A DNA stretch of 64,000 bases from Flavobacteriales bacterium 33_180_T64 (GTDB lineage: Bacteria; Bacteroidota; Bacteroidia; Flavobacteriales; Flavobacteriaceae): positions 124,001 to 188,000 of the forward strand of contig MAAQ01000013.1 in the NCBI GenBank assembly GCA_002162685.1, read 5' to 3'. Positions 35,044 to 45,100 of the stretch are shown piece by piece. The position numbers and the translations under genes were made by a program. The notes beneath the pieces are model-generated. The model saw only the letters and a list, made by a program, of their open reading frames with translations. It was not told the origin of the DNA and did not search any database. Each line of letters opens with the position of its first letter. Positions within the stretch are counted from its first letter, which is position 1.

Positions 35044-36033
35044 TTAGAAGTCGAAACTATCTGAACCAAAATCGTACTTATTTTCTTCTTCTTCTTTGTT
35101 AAGAACACCTGCTTTTTGGTATTCAGAGACGCGTTTTTCGAAGAAGTTAGTTTTTCCTTGTAGTGAAATCATGTCCATGAAATCAAAAGGATTGGCTGTA
35201 TTATAAACTTTTTCACAGCCTAGATCGGCAAGTAAGCCATCTGTTACGAACTCTAAATATTGTGCCATTAACTTCGAATTCATTCCTATTAAACTTGCAG
35301 GAAGAGATTCTGTAATAAACTCTCTTTCAATATTTAATGCATCTACAATAATTTCTTTAATACGTTCTTTTGGCACTTTATTTACCAGGTGATGTTCGTG
35401 TAGATGTACTGCAAAGTCACAGTGCATACCTTCATCACGAGAGATGAGCTCATTAGAGAACGTTAAACCTGGCATTAAACCACGTTTTTTTAACCAAAAA
35501 ATCGAACAAAACGACCCAGAAAAGAAAATACCTTCTACAGCTGCAAAGGCGATTAAACGCTCAGCAAAACTTGGAGAGTCAATCCACTTTAATGCCCAAT
35601 CTGCTTTCTTTTTAATTGCAGGAAATGTTTCAATAGCATTAAAAAGCATTGCTTTTTCCTTTTCGTCTTTTACATAAGTATCAATTAACAATGAGTAGGT
35701 TTCACTGTGAATATTTTCCATCATAATTTGGAAGCCATAGAAAAACTTAGCTTCACTATACTGCACTTCATTCACGAAATTTTCAGCTAAATTTTCATTT
35801 ACAATACCATCGCTAGCCGCAAAAAATGCTAAAACATGCTTGATAAAGTAACGCTCATCATCAGTTAATTTGGTTGTCCAATCTGTAATGTCTTGATGTA
35901 AATCAATTTCTTCGGCAGTCCACATACTTGCTTCAGATTTCTTATACCATTCCCATAAATCATGATGCTGAATAGGAAAAATAACAAATCGGTCTTTATT
36001 TTCTTGCAAAATTGGTTCTACAACTTGAGACAT
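35044..36033 (-). CDS. nrdB: Ribonucleoside-diphosphate reductase class Ia, beta (radical) subunit
   Basis: Small subunit that houses a diiron-tyrosyl radical passed to NrdA. The 329-residue protein shows the ferritin-like iron ligands in [15 protein letters not shown] (Asp or Glu at about 46-52), [15 protein letters not shown] (Glu and His with the adjacent radical Tyr), EGIFFSGSF and [15 protein letters not shown]. The C-terminal tail DFGSDSFDF carries the acidic/Phe segment that docks into NrdA. It lies first in the operon. A partial promoter box (AATATTTG on the minus strand, 36093-36100) lies about 60 nt before the start. Confidence 0.98.
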   Translation of the reverse strand: MSQVVEPILQENKDRFVIFPIQHHDLWEWYKKSEASMWTAEEIDLHQDITDWTTKLTDDERYFIKHVLAFFAASDGIVNENLAENFVNEVQYSEAKFFYGFQIMMENIHSETYSLLIDTYVKDEKEKAMLFNAIETFPAIKKKADWALKWIDSPSFAERLIAFAAVEGIFFSGSFCSIFWLKKRGLMPGLTFSNELISRDEGMHCDFAVHLHEHHLVNKVPKERIKEIIVDALNIEREFITESLPASLIGMNSKLMAQYLEFVTDGLLADLGCEKVYNTANPFDFMDMISLQGKTNFFEKRVSEYQKAGVLNKEEEENKYDFGSDSFDF

Positions 36034-36338
36034 ATTTAATTGGTTTTTTAATTAAAAAATTAACTGAAAAAGTTAGTGTGATTTGGGACTAACAAATATT
36101 GAAAAATGTATGAGATATTTCACTGTTTTTCTAGAAAGCTTTTCAACAAGTTTTTAACAATTGATAAATTAGCAAAAAAATTAAAGAATTGTTAAAAATA
36201 ATTTTAACTAATTGATAGTTAAATACTTACAAATGTTTTGTTTTACTAAAAAAAGTAGGTAATATCCTATTAAATAGACTGTCGCAAGTGATGTTTACTA
36301 TAGATGTATAGCATCTAAAACAGCGTGAAAATTGAACA

Positions 36339-36369
36339 AAAAAAAGAGAACATTCTATTGCTCTCTTTT
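36339..36369 (-). terminator. Orphan intrinsic terminator (minus strand)
   Basis: AAAAGAGA / TCTCTTTT stem (36342-36349 and 36362-36369) with a 12-nt loop. On the minus strand it runs into eight T. No annotated minus-strand gene lies to its right within 700 bp. Confidence 0.7.
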
Positions 36370-36440
36370 CTTCCTTATAATTAACTAAACTAACCAAAAC
36401 GACTTACTAATAAGGTTTTGCTAATTGAAACTAAAATTAA

Positions 36441-36468
36441 AAAAAGTCAGGTTTCACCCTGACTTTTT
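36441..36468. terminator. Orphan bidirectional intrinsic terminator
   Basis: Perfect 11-bp stem AAAAAGTCAGG / CCTGACTTTTT with loop TTTCAC. No annotated gene is directed towards it on either side. Confidence 0.85.
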
Positions 36469-36726
36469 AATGACTAATAGCATTAATCAAAATAGGAAAT
36501 CCCCACGATCACCCTATATTCTTTATTCAACTTGGCCTTCTTAATTTCAATTCAAATATGACAAATTATATCTGATTCTTCACTTCAATTTGTATCGTTG
36601 GTTACAAAAAGTGTATAATTGGTAATCGAATATTGTTATTTATAACTCTACACATCCTTTAAAACACATTATACAGGAAATAGTGCTAACTATACATAAT
36701 ACAGATCGAAATATTATATTATATTC

Positions 36727-36734
36727 TATATTTG
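36727..36734 (+). promoter_or_regulatory. -7-like box abutting the response-regulator start
   Basis: TATATTTG fully matches TAnnTTTG and ends 5 nt before the ATG at 36740, implying a leaderless message if used. Confidence 0.45.
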
Positions 36735-36739
36735 ATATT

Positions 36740-37474
36740 ATGATTAAAGCAGTAATAGTTGACGATGAACCTAAAGCCATACAAGGGCTATCTTGGGAAC
36801 TCACAAACTTTAGTAATGATATTGAGATTATTAAGACCTTTTCAAATCCCGAAGAGGCCATCATCTATTTAAATACGACTACACCAGATTGCTTATTTCT
36901 GGATATCCAAATGCCAACAATGGATGGTTTTCAGTTTCTAGAAAAATTATCTAATAAAGATTTTCCAGTAGTAATTACTACAGCTTATGATGAGTATGCA
37001 ATAAAAGCATTAAAACACGAAGCTATTGACTATTTATTGAAACCGATAGATTCTGACGATCTAGAAGACACAATACAAAAAATAAAAAAGTTCAATTCTA
37101 GATCAATAAGCTCTTCTAAAATAGAAGAAGTATTATTGAGTTTTAATGAAAAGTTTGACAAAAAGAAAATCACTATTAATACTGATGGAAAACTCATCTT
37201 TCTCGATATTGAAGACATTATATTTGTAGAATCTGACGGCAATTATAGCACTATAGTCACAACCAAACAGCAAAACATTGTGATTACAAAAAAGCTTAAA
37301 GAAGTTGATGCCATTTTACCTGAACATTATTTTTTTAGAATTCATAACTCTTTTATCATTAACTTGAATAAAATTAAAGAATTCATCAAGAGTGAAGGCT
37401 ATGTTGTTATGGAGTCAAATCACAAAATACCTGTTGCCAGACAACGTAAATCTGATTTTTTAGAAAAGCTATAG
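36740..37474 (+). CDS. LytTR-family response regulator
   Basis: A 244-residue two-component regulator. The receiver domain (about 2-120) has the acidic pair in VDDEP, the phospho-acceptor Asp55 in LFLDIQMP, the Thr in ITTAY and the Lys in YLLKPI. A LytTR DNA-binding domain follows (about 150-244: FVESDGNYSTIVTT, VITKKLKEVDAILPEHYFFR, HNSFIINLNKIKEF). I place the start at the ATG at 36740, giving the classic MIKAVIVDDEP beginning; a GTG 57 bp upstream would add an atypical extension. It is followed directly (1 bp) by its histidine kinase gene. Targets are unknown. Confidence 0.96.
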   Translation: MIKAVIVDDEPKAIQGLSWELTNFSNDIEIIKTFSNPEEAIIYLNTTTPDCLFLDIQMPTMDGFQFLEKLSNKDFPVVITTAYDEYAIKALKHEAIDYLLKPIDSDDLEDTIQKIKKFNSRSISSSKIEEVLLSFNEKFDKKKITINTDGKLIFLDIEDIIFVESDGNYSTIVTTKQQNIVITKKLKEVDAILPEHYFFRIHNSFIINLNKIKEFIKSEGYVVMESNHKIPVARQRKSDFLEKL

Positions 37475-37475
37475 T

Positions 37476-39461
37476 TTGAAATCCTTTAAAATAAATACGA
37501 TTAATATTAGCACTAATTCTTTATTAGCTATACTCTTATTCTGTTTTATAAACTTTAACACATTATGTGCTCAAAATGAGAGTAACACAGAATTTGATAA
37601 AAGCATCGCTAAACTCACATCGCTAAAACCCACACAGTATGTAACCTTAGATTCTTTATTTAAAAAACACACTCGAGATAGCATTAAAATGAAAACCTTA
37701 ATTAATGCTTCTAAATCCCTTAACTACATTGAAGGCGAGAGTTATGCTCTAAACGCATTAGGTGTCATTTATAGAAACACCTCTTATTATGAGCAGTCTA
37801 TAGAAACTCATGAAAAAGCCAAAACACTTGCCGAGCAAGTCAAGAATACAGAATTAACAATAGTTAGTTTAAATAACATAGGTGTTGCATATCGTAGAAT
37901 GGATCTTGTAAAACCTGCCTTAGATTTCCATACAAAAGCCTTAGATATTGCGCGCTCTGTTAAAAATCCTTCAAAAACTATATCCTACAATATTGCTGTT
38001 TCGCAAAATAGCATTGGAAACATTTATCTTGTTTTAGAACAGTATGAATTAGCATCTAAGCAGTTTCAAAAATCATTAGTAATAGAAAAAAAATCGGGGA
38101 ATAGATTAGGCTTAGCTATCAATTACCAAAATATTGGTTATGCTTATGAAGCACAAGGTGATTTAAAAATTGCGCTTCGCAACTACAAACTATCTTTAGA
38201 ATATAACGAACAAATTAATTCTAATTTAGGTCGTGTAATATGCTATAATAGTATTGGGCAAGTCTATATCAAACAAAAAAAATATACTGATGCTAAAGCC
38301 ATTATAGAAAAAGCTCTTGAGAAAGCATTATTAATAGGTGATCAATTTTATATTGCATCCTCTTATATCAATTTGGGGTGGACTCAAAAGGAAATGGGAG
38401 AGCTTTTGACTTCAGAAAAGAATCTAAAAGCTGGATTAGAAATTGCCAAACAATATAATCTTAATTTATCTATTGTTGAGGCAGACAAACATCTTTCAGA
38501 ATTATATAATAAAACAGGAGATTATCAAAGTGCTTTTAATCACTATAGAGAATCTATTGTCATAGAAAAGACTATCAATAATGATCGCAACCTAAGGTAT
38601 GTTAACGATGTAATTATTCAATATGAAAATGAAGCCAAAAACAAAGAAATAAAGGCACTTGCCAACGAAAATCAAATCGTAAAATCTAAACTAGAACGTA
38701 ATAAAAAAATTTTCTGGTACTCTATGTTAGCCTTGGCAATTATTATAGGCATATTGGTAGCCCTTTATAGAAACCGTCAATTAAAACAAGAAAAACAAAT
38801 ACTGACATTAGAACAAGATATGTTACGAAGTCAAATGAATCCGCATTTCATCTTTAACTCCTTAAATTCCATTAAGCTATACATTATTAATAATGAAAAG
38901 GAAAATGCTGTTTATTACTTAAATAAATTCTCTAAACTCATTAGGAAAATTTTGGTGGCTTCCTCAGAAAAGGAAAGCTCTTTAGAAGATGAGTTAGATA
39001 CCATGAAGCTTTATATGAATATTGAAAATATTAGATTTTCTAATGAAATAGATTTTGAAATTATTGTTGACAATATCATTAATACAACCAATATAAAAAT
39101 ACCTTCATTAGTACTACAGCCTTTTCTAGAAAATGCGGTTTGGCATGGATTATCATCAAAAAAAGATAATAAGAAAATCATACTACATGTTTATAGAGTT
39201 AAAGAGGATTTTGTAAGGATTTCTATTGTAGATAATGGTATTGGCAGAAAAGAGGCGGAAAAAATTAACAGAGACAAACTCCTTAAGCGAAAATCTGTTG
39301 GTATAGCTATTACAAAAGCTCGATTAACAAACTTCTCTAAAAGCTACACCAACGATTATAATATTGATATTGAAGATTTATATGATGACAATCAAACACC
39401 TACTGGAACAAAAGTTATTGTAGATATTCCAACTCGCTCAACGAACATACGAACAGTTTAA
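37476..39461 (+). CDS. LytS-type sensor histidine kinase with TPR sensor domain
   Basis: A 661-residue membrane sensor, cognate to the LytTR regulator. It has an N-terminal signal/membrane segment (LLAILLFCFINFNTLCAQ), a periplasmic region of six to seven tetratricopeptide repeats (about 75-390, e.g. ALNALGVIYRNTSYYEQSIE, AINYQNIGYAYEAQGDLKIA), and a membrane helix at about 411-430. The cytoplasmic His_kinase domain has the phospho-acceptor His457 in MNPHFIFNSLNSIKLYI, followed by a HATPase_c domain (LQPFLENAVWHGL, SIVDNGIGR, PTGTKVIVDIP). Start is TTG with no better alternative. The TPR-LytS-LytTR pairing is common in Bacteroidota. The ligand is unknown. Confidence 0.93.
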   Translation: MKSFKINTINISTNSLLAILLFCFINFNTLCAQNESNTEFDKSIAKLTSLKPTQYVTLDSLFKKHTRDSIKMKTLINASKSLNYIEGESYALNALGVIYRNTSYYEQSIETHEKAKTLAEQVKNTELTIVSLNNIGVAYRRMDLVKPALDFHTKALDIARSVKNPSKTISYNIAVSQNSIGNIYLVLEQYELASKQFQKSLVIEKKSGNRLGLAINYQNIGYAYEAQGDLKIALRNYKLSLEYNEQINSNLGRVICYNSIGQVYIKQKKYTDAKAIIEKALEKALLIGDQFYIASSYINLGWTQKEMGELLTSEKNLKAGLEIAKQYNLNLSIVEADKHLSELYNKTGDYQSAFNHYRESIVIEKTINNDRNLRYVNDVIIQYENEAKNKEIKALANENQIVKSKLERNKKIFWYSMLALAIIIGILVALYRNRQLKQEKQILTLEQDMLRSQMNPHFIFNSLNSIKLYIINNEKENAVYYLNKFSKLIRKILVASSEKESSLEDELDTMKLYMNIENIRFSNEIDFEIIVDNIINTTNIKIPSLVLQPFLENAVWHGLSSKKDNKKIILHVYRVKEDFVRISIVDNGIGRKEAEKINRDKLLKRKSVGIAITKARLTNFSKSYTNDYNIDIEDLYDDNQTPTGTKVIVDIPTRSTNIRTV

Positions 39462-39515
39462 TTAGCTACCAAAAGCAGACATCACTGAATCCCATTTTGA
39501 TTTTCAATTGAAAAG

Positions 39516-39711
39516 CTAGTATTCTCCCAAATCAACACAATACAGTGTCATACTGTTTTTATATTTCTTTTTATCAACATAAATTATTACGCTAAGGATA
39601 TTATCCACAAACATAAAGATTTTCGCATCTGTACTTGACTTGCTCATTTCTGGAAAATCAAAACACTTACCATCTTCTTTTAAATAATAATATCTTTTTT
39701 TTGTATGTCAT
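39516..39711 (-). pseudogene. Possible frameshifted short gene
   Basis: On the minus strand an ATG at 39711 begins MTYKK, then an eight-A run (39702-39695) puts the frame out by one base. Skipping one A restores an open frame of 59 codons reading YYYLKEDGKCFDFPEM, FVDNILSVIIYVDKKKY and TLYCVDLGEY before a TAG at 39518-39516. The composition looks protein-like and ends with a sensible stop. This may be a decayed gene, a sequencing error in a homopolymer, or chance. No family is recognised. Confidence 0.35.
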
Positions 39712-39744
39712 TGGGAATTATTCCATTAAAAAAATAAATTTTAT

Positions 39745-40800
39745 TTAAGGTCTTGCTTCTAATATTAAATTAAAAGGCGTTTCTGTTGCGCGTTTAAATC
39801 TTGAAAAACCACCTTTAGAAATCACATCTTTTAATTGCTTTTCTCCTGCTTGAGCGCCTAAAGCCATTCCTACTTCTTGATTTAAAGAACATGGTGTGCA
39901 AAGCATTGTTGAAAAAGCGTAAAAAGCTCTTCCAACTGGGTTTAGATTTTCTTCTAAAGTATCTTTTGCAAAAGGCTCAACAATCATACATGTTCCGTCT
40001 GGCTTTAAAGCTGCTTTTGTATGCGCACAAGCACCAACTGGATCTCCCATATCATGCAAGCAATCAAAATATGTGATAAAATCATAATCCTTTCCTGGGA
40101 AATCTTTAGCGGTAGAGACTTCAAAAGACACATTAGATAATCCAGCATCCTTTGCTCTTTCTTTAGCTTGGTCTATAGATGCAGCATGAAAATCGAAGCC
40201 TATAAAAGTAGAGTTTGGAAATGCTTTTGCCATTATAATTGTAGATGCAGCATGACCACATCCTATATCGGCTACTTTTGCACCTTTTTCTAATTTTTCA
40301 ACAACGCCTTCCATTGAAGGAAGCCAACTCGAAATAAGGTTACCTTCATAAGACGGGCTAAAAAACTTCTCTGTTCCACAAAACAGACAAGAGTTATGAT
40401 CTCCCCAAGAAACACCTTCTCCGGTTTTAAAAGCATTTTCTATTTTAGATTCATCGTGATATAAAGAAGATATCGCATAAAAGGCACCTGTCATAAACAC
40501 AGGACTTTTTCTGTTTCCAAAAACCATTGATTGTTCTGGTGTCATAAAAAACTTCTGACTAGAAGCTTCATATACAACATACCCTGAAGCTGCTTGAGCA
40601 GACAACCATTCTCTGACATATCGTTCAGCTGTATTGGTTTTTGCCGCCAACTCATGAGATGTTAAATGGCCTGACTCAGACAACGTTGTATACAGTCCCA
40701 GTTTATCTCCAATTGTTATTAATGGCCCATTTGCTGCTGCTCCCATTTCGGTTACCACTTTACCTAATAAGTCGTGTAATTTATCTTCATTTAATTCCAT
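39745..40800 (-). CDS. Class I SAM-dependent methyltransferase with winged-helix N-terminal domain
   Basis: A 351-residue protein. The N-terminal ~115 residues form a winged-helix dimerisation domain of the O-methyltransferase kind (LGLYTTLSESGHLTSHELAA, AERYVREWLSAQAASGYVVY). The Rossmann-type domain has the SAM motif I KVADIGCGHAASTIIMAKAF (about 172-191), the acidic end of strand 2 in STFIGFDFHAASIDQA, and motif III in YDFITYFDCLHDMGDPVGA. A segment with SCLFCGTEKFF lies between. Substrate is unknown: the layout matches small-molecule methyltransferases seen in other bacteria and eukaryotes. No operon partner is adjacent and the gene faces away from its neighbours. Confidence 0.85.
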   Translation of the reverse strand: MELNEDKLHDLLGKVVTEMGAAANGPLITIGDKLGLYTTLSESGHLTSHELAAKTNTAERYVREWLSAQAASGYVVYEASSQKFFMTPEQSMVFGNRKSPVFMTGAFYAISSLYHDESKIENAFKTGEGVSWGDHNSCLFCGTEKFFSPSYEGNLISSWLPSMEGVVEKLEKGAKVADIGCGHAASTIIMAKAFPNSTFIGFDFHAASIDQAKERAKDAGLSNVSFEVSTAKDFPGKDYDFITYFDCLHDMGDPVGACAHTKAALKPDGTCMIVEPFAKDTLEENLNPVGRAFYAFSTMLCTPCSLNQEVGMALGAQAGEKQLKDVISKGGFSRFKRATETPFNLILEARP

Positions 40801-40927
40801 TATGATATTATTTAATTGATTAATAGTTACTTATTAGTACTTTATTTAAAAAAAAGTAAACAGGTCTTATTCATTTTTTTATTTTTACTCTTCATGTTTA
40901 CTTTAAAAAGAAGCCAACACTAATATT

Positions 40928-41476
40928 ATGACAGATGCAACTGTTATTGAAGCCTTAAAAAATAGAGATCAAAAAACGCTTAAATACATTTATGAAGATA
41001 ATAGATTGGCTTTTATAAGCTTTGCTAAAAAATATCCTATTGTAGAAGACGATATTTTAGATATCTATCAAGATGCTATTATTGCATTACGAGAAAATGC
41101 TATCAATGGAAAGATTGACAATCTAAAAAGCGAATTAAAGACCTATTTATTTAGTATTGGCAAGTACATGATTTATGATAAACTAAAACAGCAAAAGAGA
41201 ATGCATTTAGTAGAAGACAATTCTAGTTTTATTGAAAATGAAGACACTTTTACTTTTAGCATTAATAACGATGAGCTAACTAGTGAACAAAAGCAATTGC
41301 AAGTAGCTTTTAAAACCTTAGGTCAAAAATGTAAAGATGTTTTAACCTTATTTTACTATAGAGGGTTTGACCTTGAAGACATAATGAATGCTCTAAATTA
41401 CACAAATAAAGACGTTGTTAAAAGTCAGAAATCACGTTGTGTAAAATCCTTAAAAAGGATGATTTTTAAAAATTAA
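40928..41476 (+). CDS. ECF-type RNA polymerase sigma factor
   Basis: A 182-residue sigma-70 family protein of the extracytoplasmic-function class. Region 2 (about 10-85) has FISFAKKYPIVEDDILDIYQ and the -10-binding stretch LKTYLFSIGKYMIYDKLKQQ; region 4 (about 125-175) has a helix-turn-helix in KDVLTLFYYRGFDLEDIMNA and TNKDVVKSQKSRCVKSLKRM. There is little linker between. It is followed 2 bp later by a membrane TPR protein that probably acts as anti-sigma factor, and then by a convergent TPR-CHAT gene. Its target promoters are not known. Confidence 0.93.
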   Translation: MTDATVIEALKNRDQKTLKYIYEDNRLAFISFAKKYPIVEDDILDIYQDAIIALRENAINGKIDNLKSELKTYLFSIGKYMIYDKLKQQKRMHLVEDNSSFIENEDTFTFSINNDELTSEQKQLQVAFKTLGQKCKDVLTLFYYRGFDLEDIMNALNYTNKDVVKSQKSRCVKSLKRMIFKN

Positions 41477-41478
41477 TT

Positions 41479-42189
41479 ATGGACAAAAAAGAATTAATAG
41501 CACAATATCTCACTCAAAAACTCTCCCACGAAGCACAAAAAGAGTTTGATCATTTGATAGCCACTGACACTGAATTTGCTAAAGAAGTGACTTTTCAAAA
41601 TAACTTAAAAGCTGTTATTAAAAAAGAAGAATACGAGACAATAAAGTTACAGTTACAAGGTTTTGAAGCTGAAAAAAAATCAACTTTTAATTATAAAAAC
41701 TGGTTAGTAGCAGCAACTGTAGTTGTATTATTAGGATTGTCTAGTTTTTGGTATTTTAATACGCCTATTGATACAGAAAAACTCTATAATGAACACTTTG
41801 AACCCTATAGAAATATCGTGCAACCTATTGTAAGAGGCGAAGTAAAAACCGATTTAAAAACAAAAGCTTTTACTGCTTACGAAGCTAAAAATTATGATGA
41901 GGCATTACAGTATTTCAATCTGATGTTACAAGAAAGCTATGATGAAACTATTGCATTTTATAAAGCGAATACGTTGTTAGAACTTAATAAAACAGAAGAT
42001 GCAATTGCTATTTTAAAAACTAATTTAAAAACCACAGATAGCCTTGATGCTAAAAACAGTTGGTATCTTGCTTTAGCACATTTACGTTTAAATGATATTA
42101 AAAAAGCTAAGACTATTTTAGGTTCCTTAAATGCTACTTCCTCATTTAAAAGTAAAGCGATAAAGCATTTACTTAAACAACTTGAATAA
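41479..42189 (+). CDS. Membrane-anchored TPR protein, probable anti-sigma factor
   Basis: A 236-residue bitopic protein: a cytoplasmic N-terminal part of about 72 residues (KKELIAQYLTQKLSHEAQ, LIATDTEFAKEVTFQNNL), one membrane helix (about 75-93, WLVAATVVVLLGLSSFWYF) and a periplasmic C-terminal part with tetratricopeptide-like repeats (about 130-236: KAFTAYEAKNYDEALQYFNL, SWYLALAHLRLNDIKKAKTI). The N-terminal segment resembles anti-sigma domains of Bacteroidota in position and length, and the gene is translationally coupled (2-bp gap) to the sigma gene. The TPR domain is on the periplasmic side, like that predicted for the convergent CHAT protein. The anti-sigma role is inference. Confidence 0.75.
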   Translation: MDKKELIAQYLTQKLSHEAQKEFDHLIATDTEFAKEVTFQNNLKAVIKKEEYETIKLQLQGFEAEKKSTFNYKNWLVAATVVVLLGLSSFWYFNTPIDTEKLYNEHFEPYRNIVQPIVRGEVKTDLKTKAFTAYEAKNYDEALQYFNLMLQESYDETIAFYKANTLLELNKTEDAIAILKTNLKTTDSLDAKNSWYLALAHLRLNDIKKAKTILGSLNATSSFKSKAIKHLLKQLE

Positions 42190-45100
42190 TTGTTTTCTAA
42201 ATAAAAACACCACAAGAATTATTATAAAAATTAATACAATTAATCTACTATTTGAATTAGACTCCAATGCAGAGACATCTCCAGAAACCACAAACCCAGA
42301 CCAATAAAAAGGATGTTTTAAAACAGTGTCATCTGTTGTTTCCAGATACTTCATTTTTGCTTTTTTAAGCGCCTCATCTTTTGAGTTTCCAGCTATTAAA
42401 TACTTATAAAATAATTCCATAAGTTTAGCGGTTTCTTTATCTGGCACTTTCCACAAACTCATTACTGTGCTTCGTACACCTGCATATTGAAAAGCTCTAG
42501 ACATACTCATGACACCTTCACTTTTTTCTAACTTCCCATATCCTGTTTCACAAGCACTCAACACTGCTAATTCGGCATTAATTGTTAGTGTATAAATATC
42601 TGAAGCTGTTAATACCGAATCTTGAGAGAATATTAATTTACTATACAATGGATTATTCGCATCAATCTCTGCATGCGTAGCCAAATGCAAAATGGAAGAA
42701 TTTTGAGCGCATTTTTTAAAATTATTTAGGGTTGCTTGTTCCTTCAAAAACACATCCCCTTTCATTAATTTAGCAACAGATTCTATTTCTATTTCACTTG
42801 AAACAAGCGTGTTATTCATTTTGAAATCTGGCGCAAAACCACTCCAATTAGTCGTAAACTTAAAATTGGTAAAATCTTCCTGTTGGATTTTTAATAAACT
42901 TGCAGAACCCGAATAACAAATGATATAGTCTTCAATTAAAAAGGCATCTTCATACATTAAAGCTTCAAAGGGTAAATGGTTTAGTTCTTTATCGGGAATT
43001 ATAATCAATCGCTTTGTGACTAAATTCAATTTTTTTACTAACAGGTCGTATAACGTTTTTGATAGTTGTGTCACATCTTCTCTTTTATCTAATCGCTCCC
43101 TATATTCTTGTAAAACAGACCTAATGTCTTGAACTTTTGGAAGCTCTAGGAAATTAATCTTAGATTTAGATATTGTAAAAACATACGCTTGATTTTTAGT
43201 CAAAAAATATTCAATTACAGTTTCATCATCTTTTAATATATTGTTTTGAAGTGCCGAAATACCAATTCCTTTCTCGCTATATTTTAACTGATAATACTTT
43301 GGGTGTTCTATTTCAATTTTTGTAAAAAGACTATCTAATGTTGCCCTACAAATGAGCTGATCACTTAATAACTCGTCTATATATTCACGTTCTGGGTTCT
43401 CTGCATTTTCCTCATTATAGATTTCCTTTTTTAAACGCGCTAACTCATGATTTAATTTGTTCTCTTTTAGTAATAGTAGCTCAGGAACATGTGCCATTTT
43501 TTTAAATCGAACATCTTGTATCCCTGAAACGAGGGCACTACTCCTATTTAATTCAGATAACTCAAAAGCTTTTTCAACATACACAGAATTGTTAGTTATA
43601 CTATATAATATATATGATGCTTTAATAGCTTTAGCTACAAAATCATTCATGCCATTATTGACATAAATTCTAGATTTACTACTCGGATAATCTTTCTTGA
43701 TCTTGAATATTAATTGTGTAGCTTTATCAATATTCTGAATGTTTTTTTCGAGAAGTTTCATATCTTCTGTTTCATTATAATAATGTAAAGCAATATCTAG
43801 TTCTAATGTTAAGGCATCTAAACCATAAAATAAATTAGAATTTGTAGCATTCGCTTTTATAACTTCAATAATTTGCAATGCAATCTCTAACTCTCCTTTT
43901 TTAAAATAATTCTCGGCTTCAAGTACTAATACACTTAAATGTGTCTCATGATAATTTCCATAAGCATTTATAAATTTTTCTTTTGCTGCTTTTAAAACTA
44001 TTATTGCCATATCATGCTGATTCGTTTCAACATAAATAGTTCCTAATCCAATTTCTGCGTAAGCTTGAATAAGATTATTATTAATTGACTTTGCAATGGT
44101 AATGACTTCATTATAATTTTTTTCGGCTTCAACAAACCGCTTAAGTTCTACTTGACTTTCAGAAATAGACAATAAGCTTTCAGCCGTCCATCTATGATTG
44201 GGTCCATAGGTTTTTCTTCTTATTTCAAGTGCCTTTTTCACATATTCAATACTCTTTTTATAATTGCCTTTTAATTCAAAAATATTAGAATATGCTATAT
44301 ATACAAAACTAGTATTTGGGCTGTCTTCTCCATACCTTCTAATCGCAATTTGTAATGCTTTTTCGGCAAACTCTTCTGCTTTTTCAAGGTCGTTTTTTTT
44401 AAAATAGGTGTTTGTAAGTGCTGCATAAATATCTGACAGAAACCCGACTTCTTCACCTCTATCTAATAAATCATGATATGCGGCTTTATTATAAAACTTG
44501 ATAGCTTTGTCATAATCCCCTAAATCTTCTTGTACAATTCCAATATTGTACGTTGCTATAGCAAGTTGGTAATTATCTGCATTTATATCTTGTTTTATTT
44601 TATAAGAGGCATTATAATAATAAGAAGTACTATCTAATTGATCCTTAAAATAAAATCCTACACCAATGATATTTAATAAAGCAGCCTTTCGTTCTTGACT
44701 CTCACCGTTATTGTATGACAACGCTTTTTTCGCCGAAATAATTGAGCCCTCATAATTTCCTAAATCTATTTCTACACGGCTTTTAATTTGATAAGCATTA
44801 GCCAAATATTTATTGGTTTCCTTTTCTGTTTCTAAACGATTGATTAATGAGTTAGTAGTAGTAAATGCGTGCTTAAACTCTCCTAGAAATCTTAAGTTTA
44901 AAGCTTTGCTCGACATTAATTCAGCATAAATGCTATCATTATTAATCTTATTCTGTTTTAAATAAGACAAGGCTTCAATACTATAATTTAAAGAAGACTT
45001 ATAATCACTTTGAAGACTTTTAATCGTTGAAATGTATGATAGACAAATAACAACATTTAAAGTGTTTTGCTGATTTAAAAATTGCGTTTTAGCTAATTGG

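Larger units (their letters stand above)
36034..36739. other. Gene-free region with two terminators between nrdB and the LytTR regulator
   Basis: About 700 bp without a gene I can support. It holds the nrdB promoter region, two hairpin terminators (36339-36369 and 36441-36468) with no annotated gene feeding them, and the regulator promoter at the right end. The right part (36470-36660) shows no structure that I can explain. A small transcript ending at one of the terminators is possible. Confidence 0.4.

Noticed and set aside
36143-36159. TCAACA and TTAACA at 11-bp spacing upstream of nrdB
   Set aside because: Only two repeats, not near a -7 box at the 9-nt distance, and no phosphate gene beside it. 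It shows that a hexamer pair can arise by chance in this AT-rich DNA, so only arrays of three or more in register were counted as strong.
36640-36864. Minus-strand frame opposite the response-regulator gene
   Set aside because: It lies antisense to the receiver domain coding sequence and has no recognisable features.
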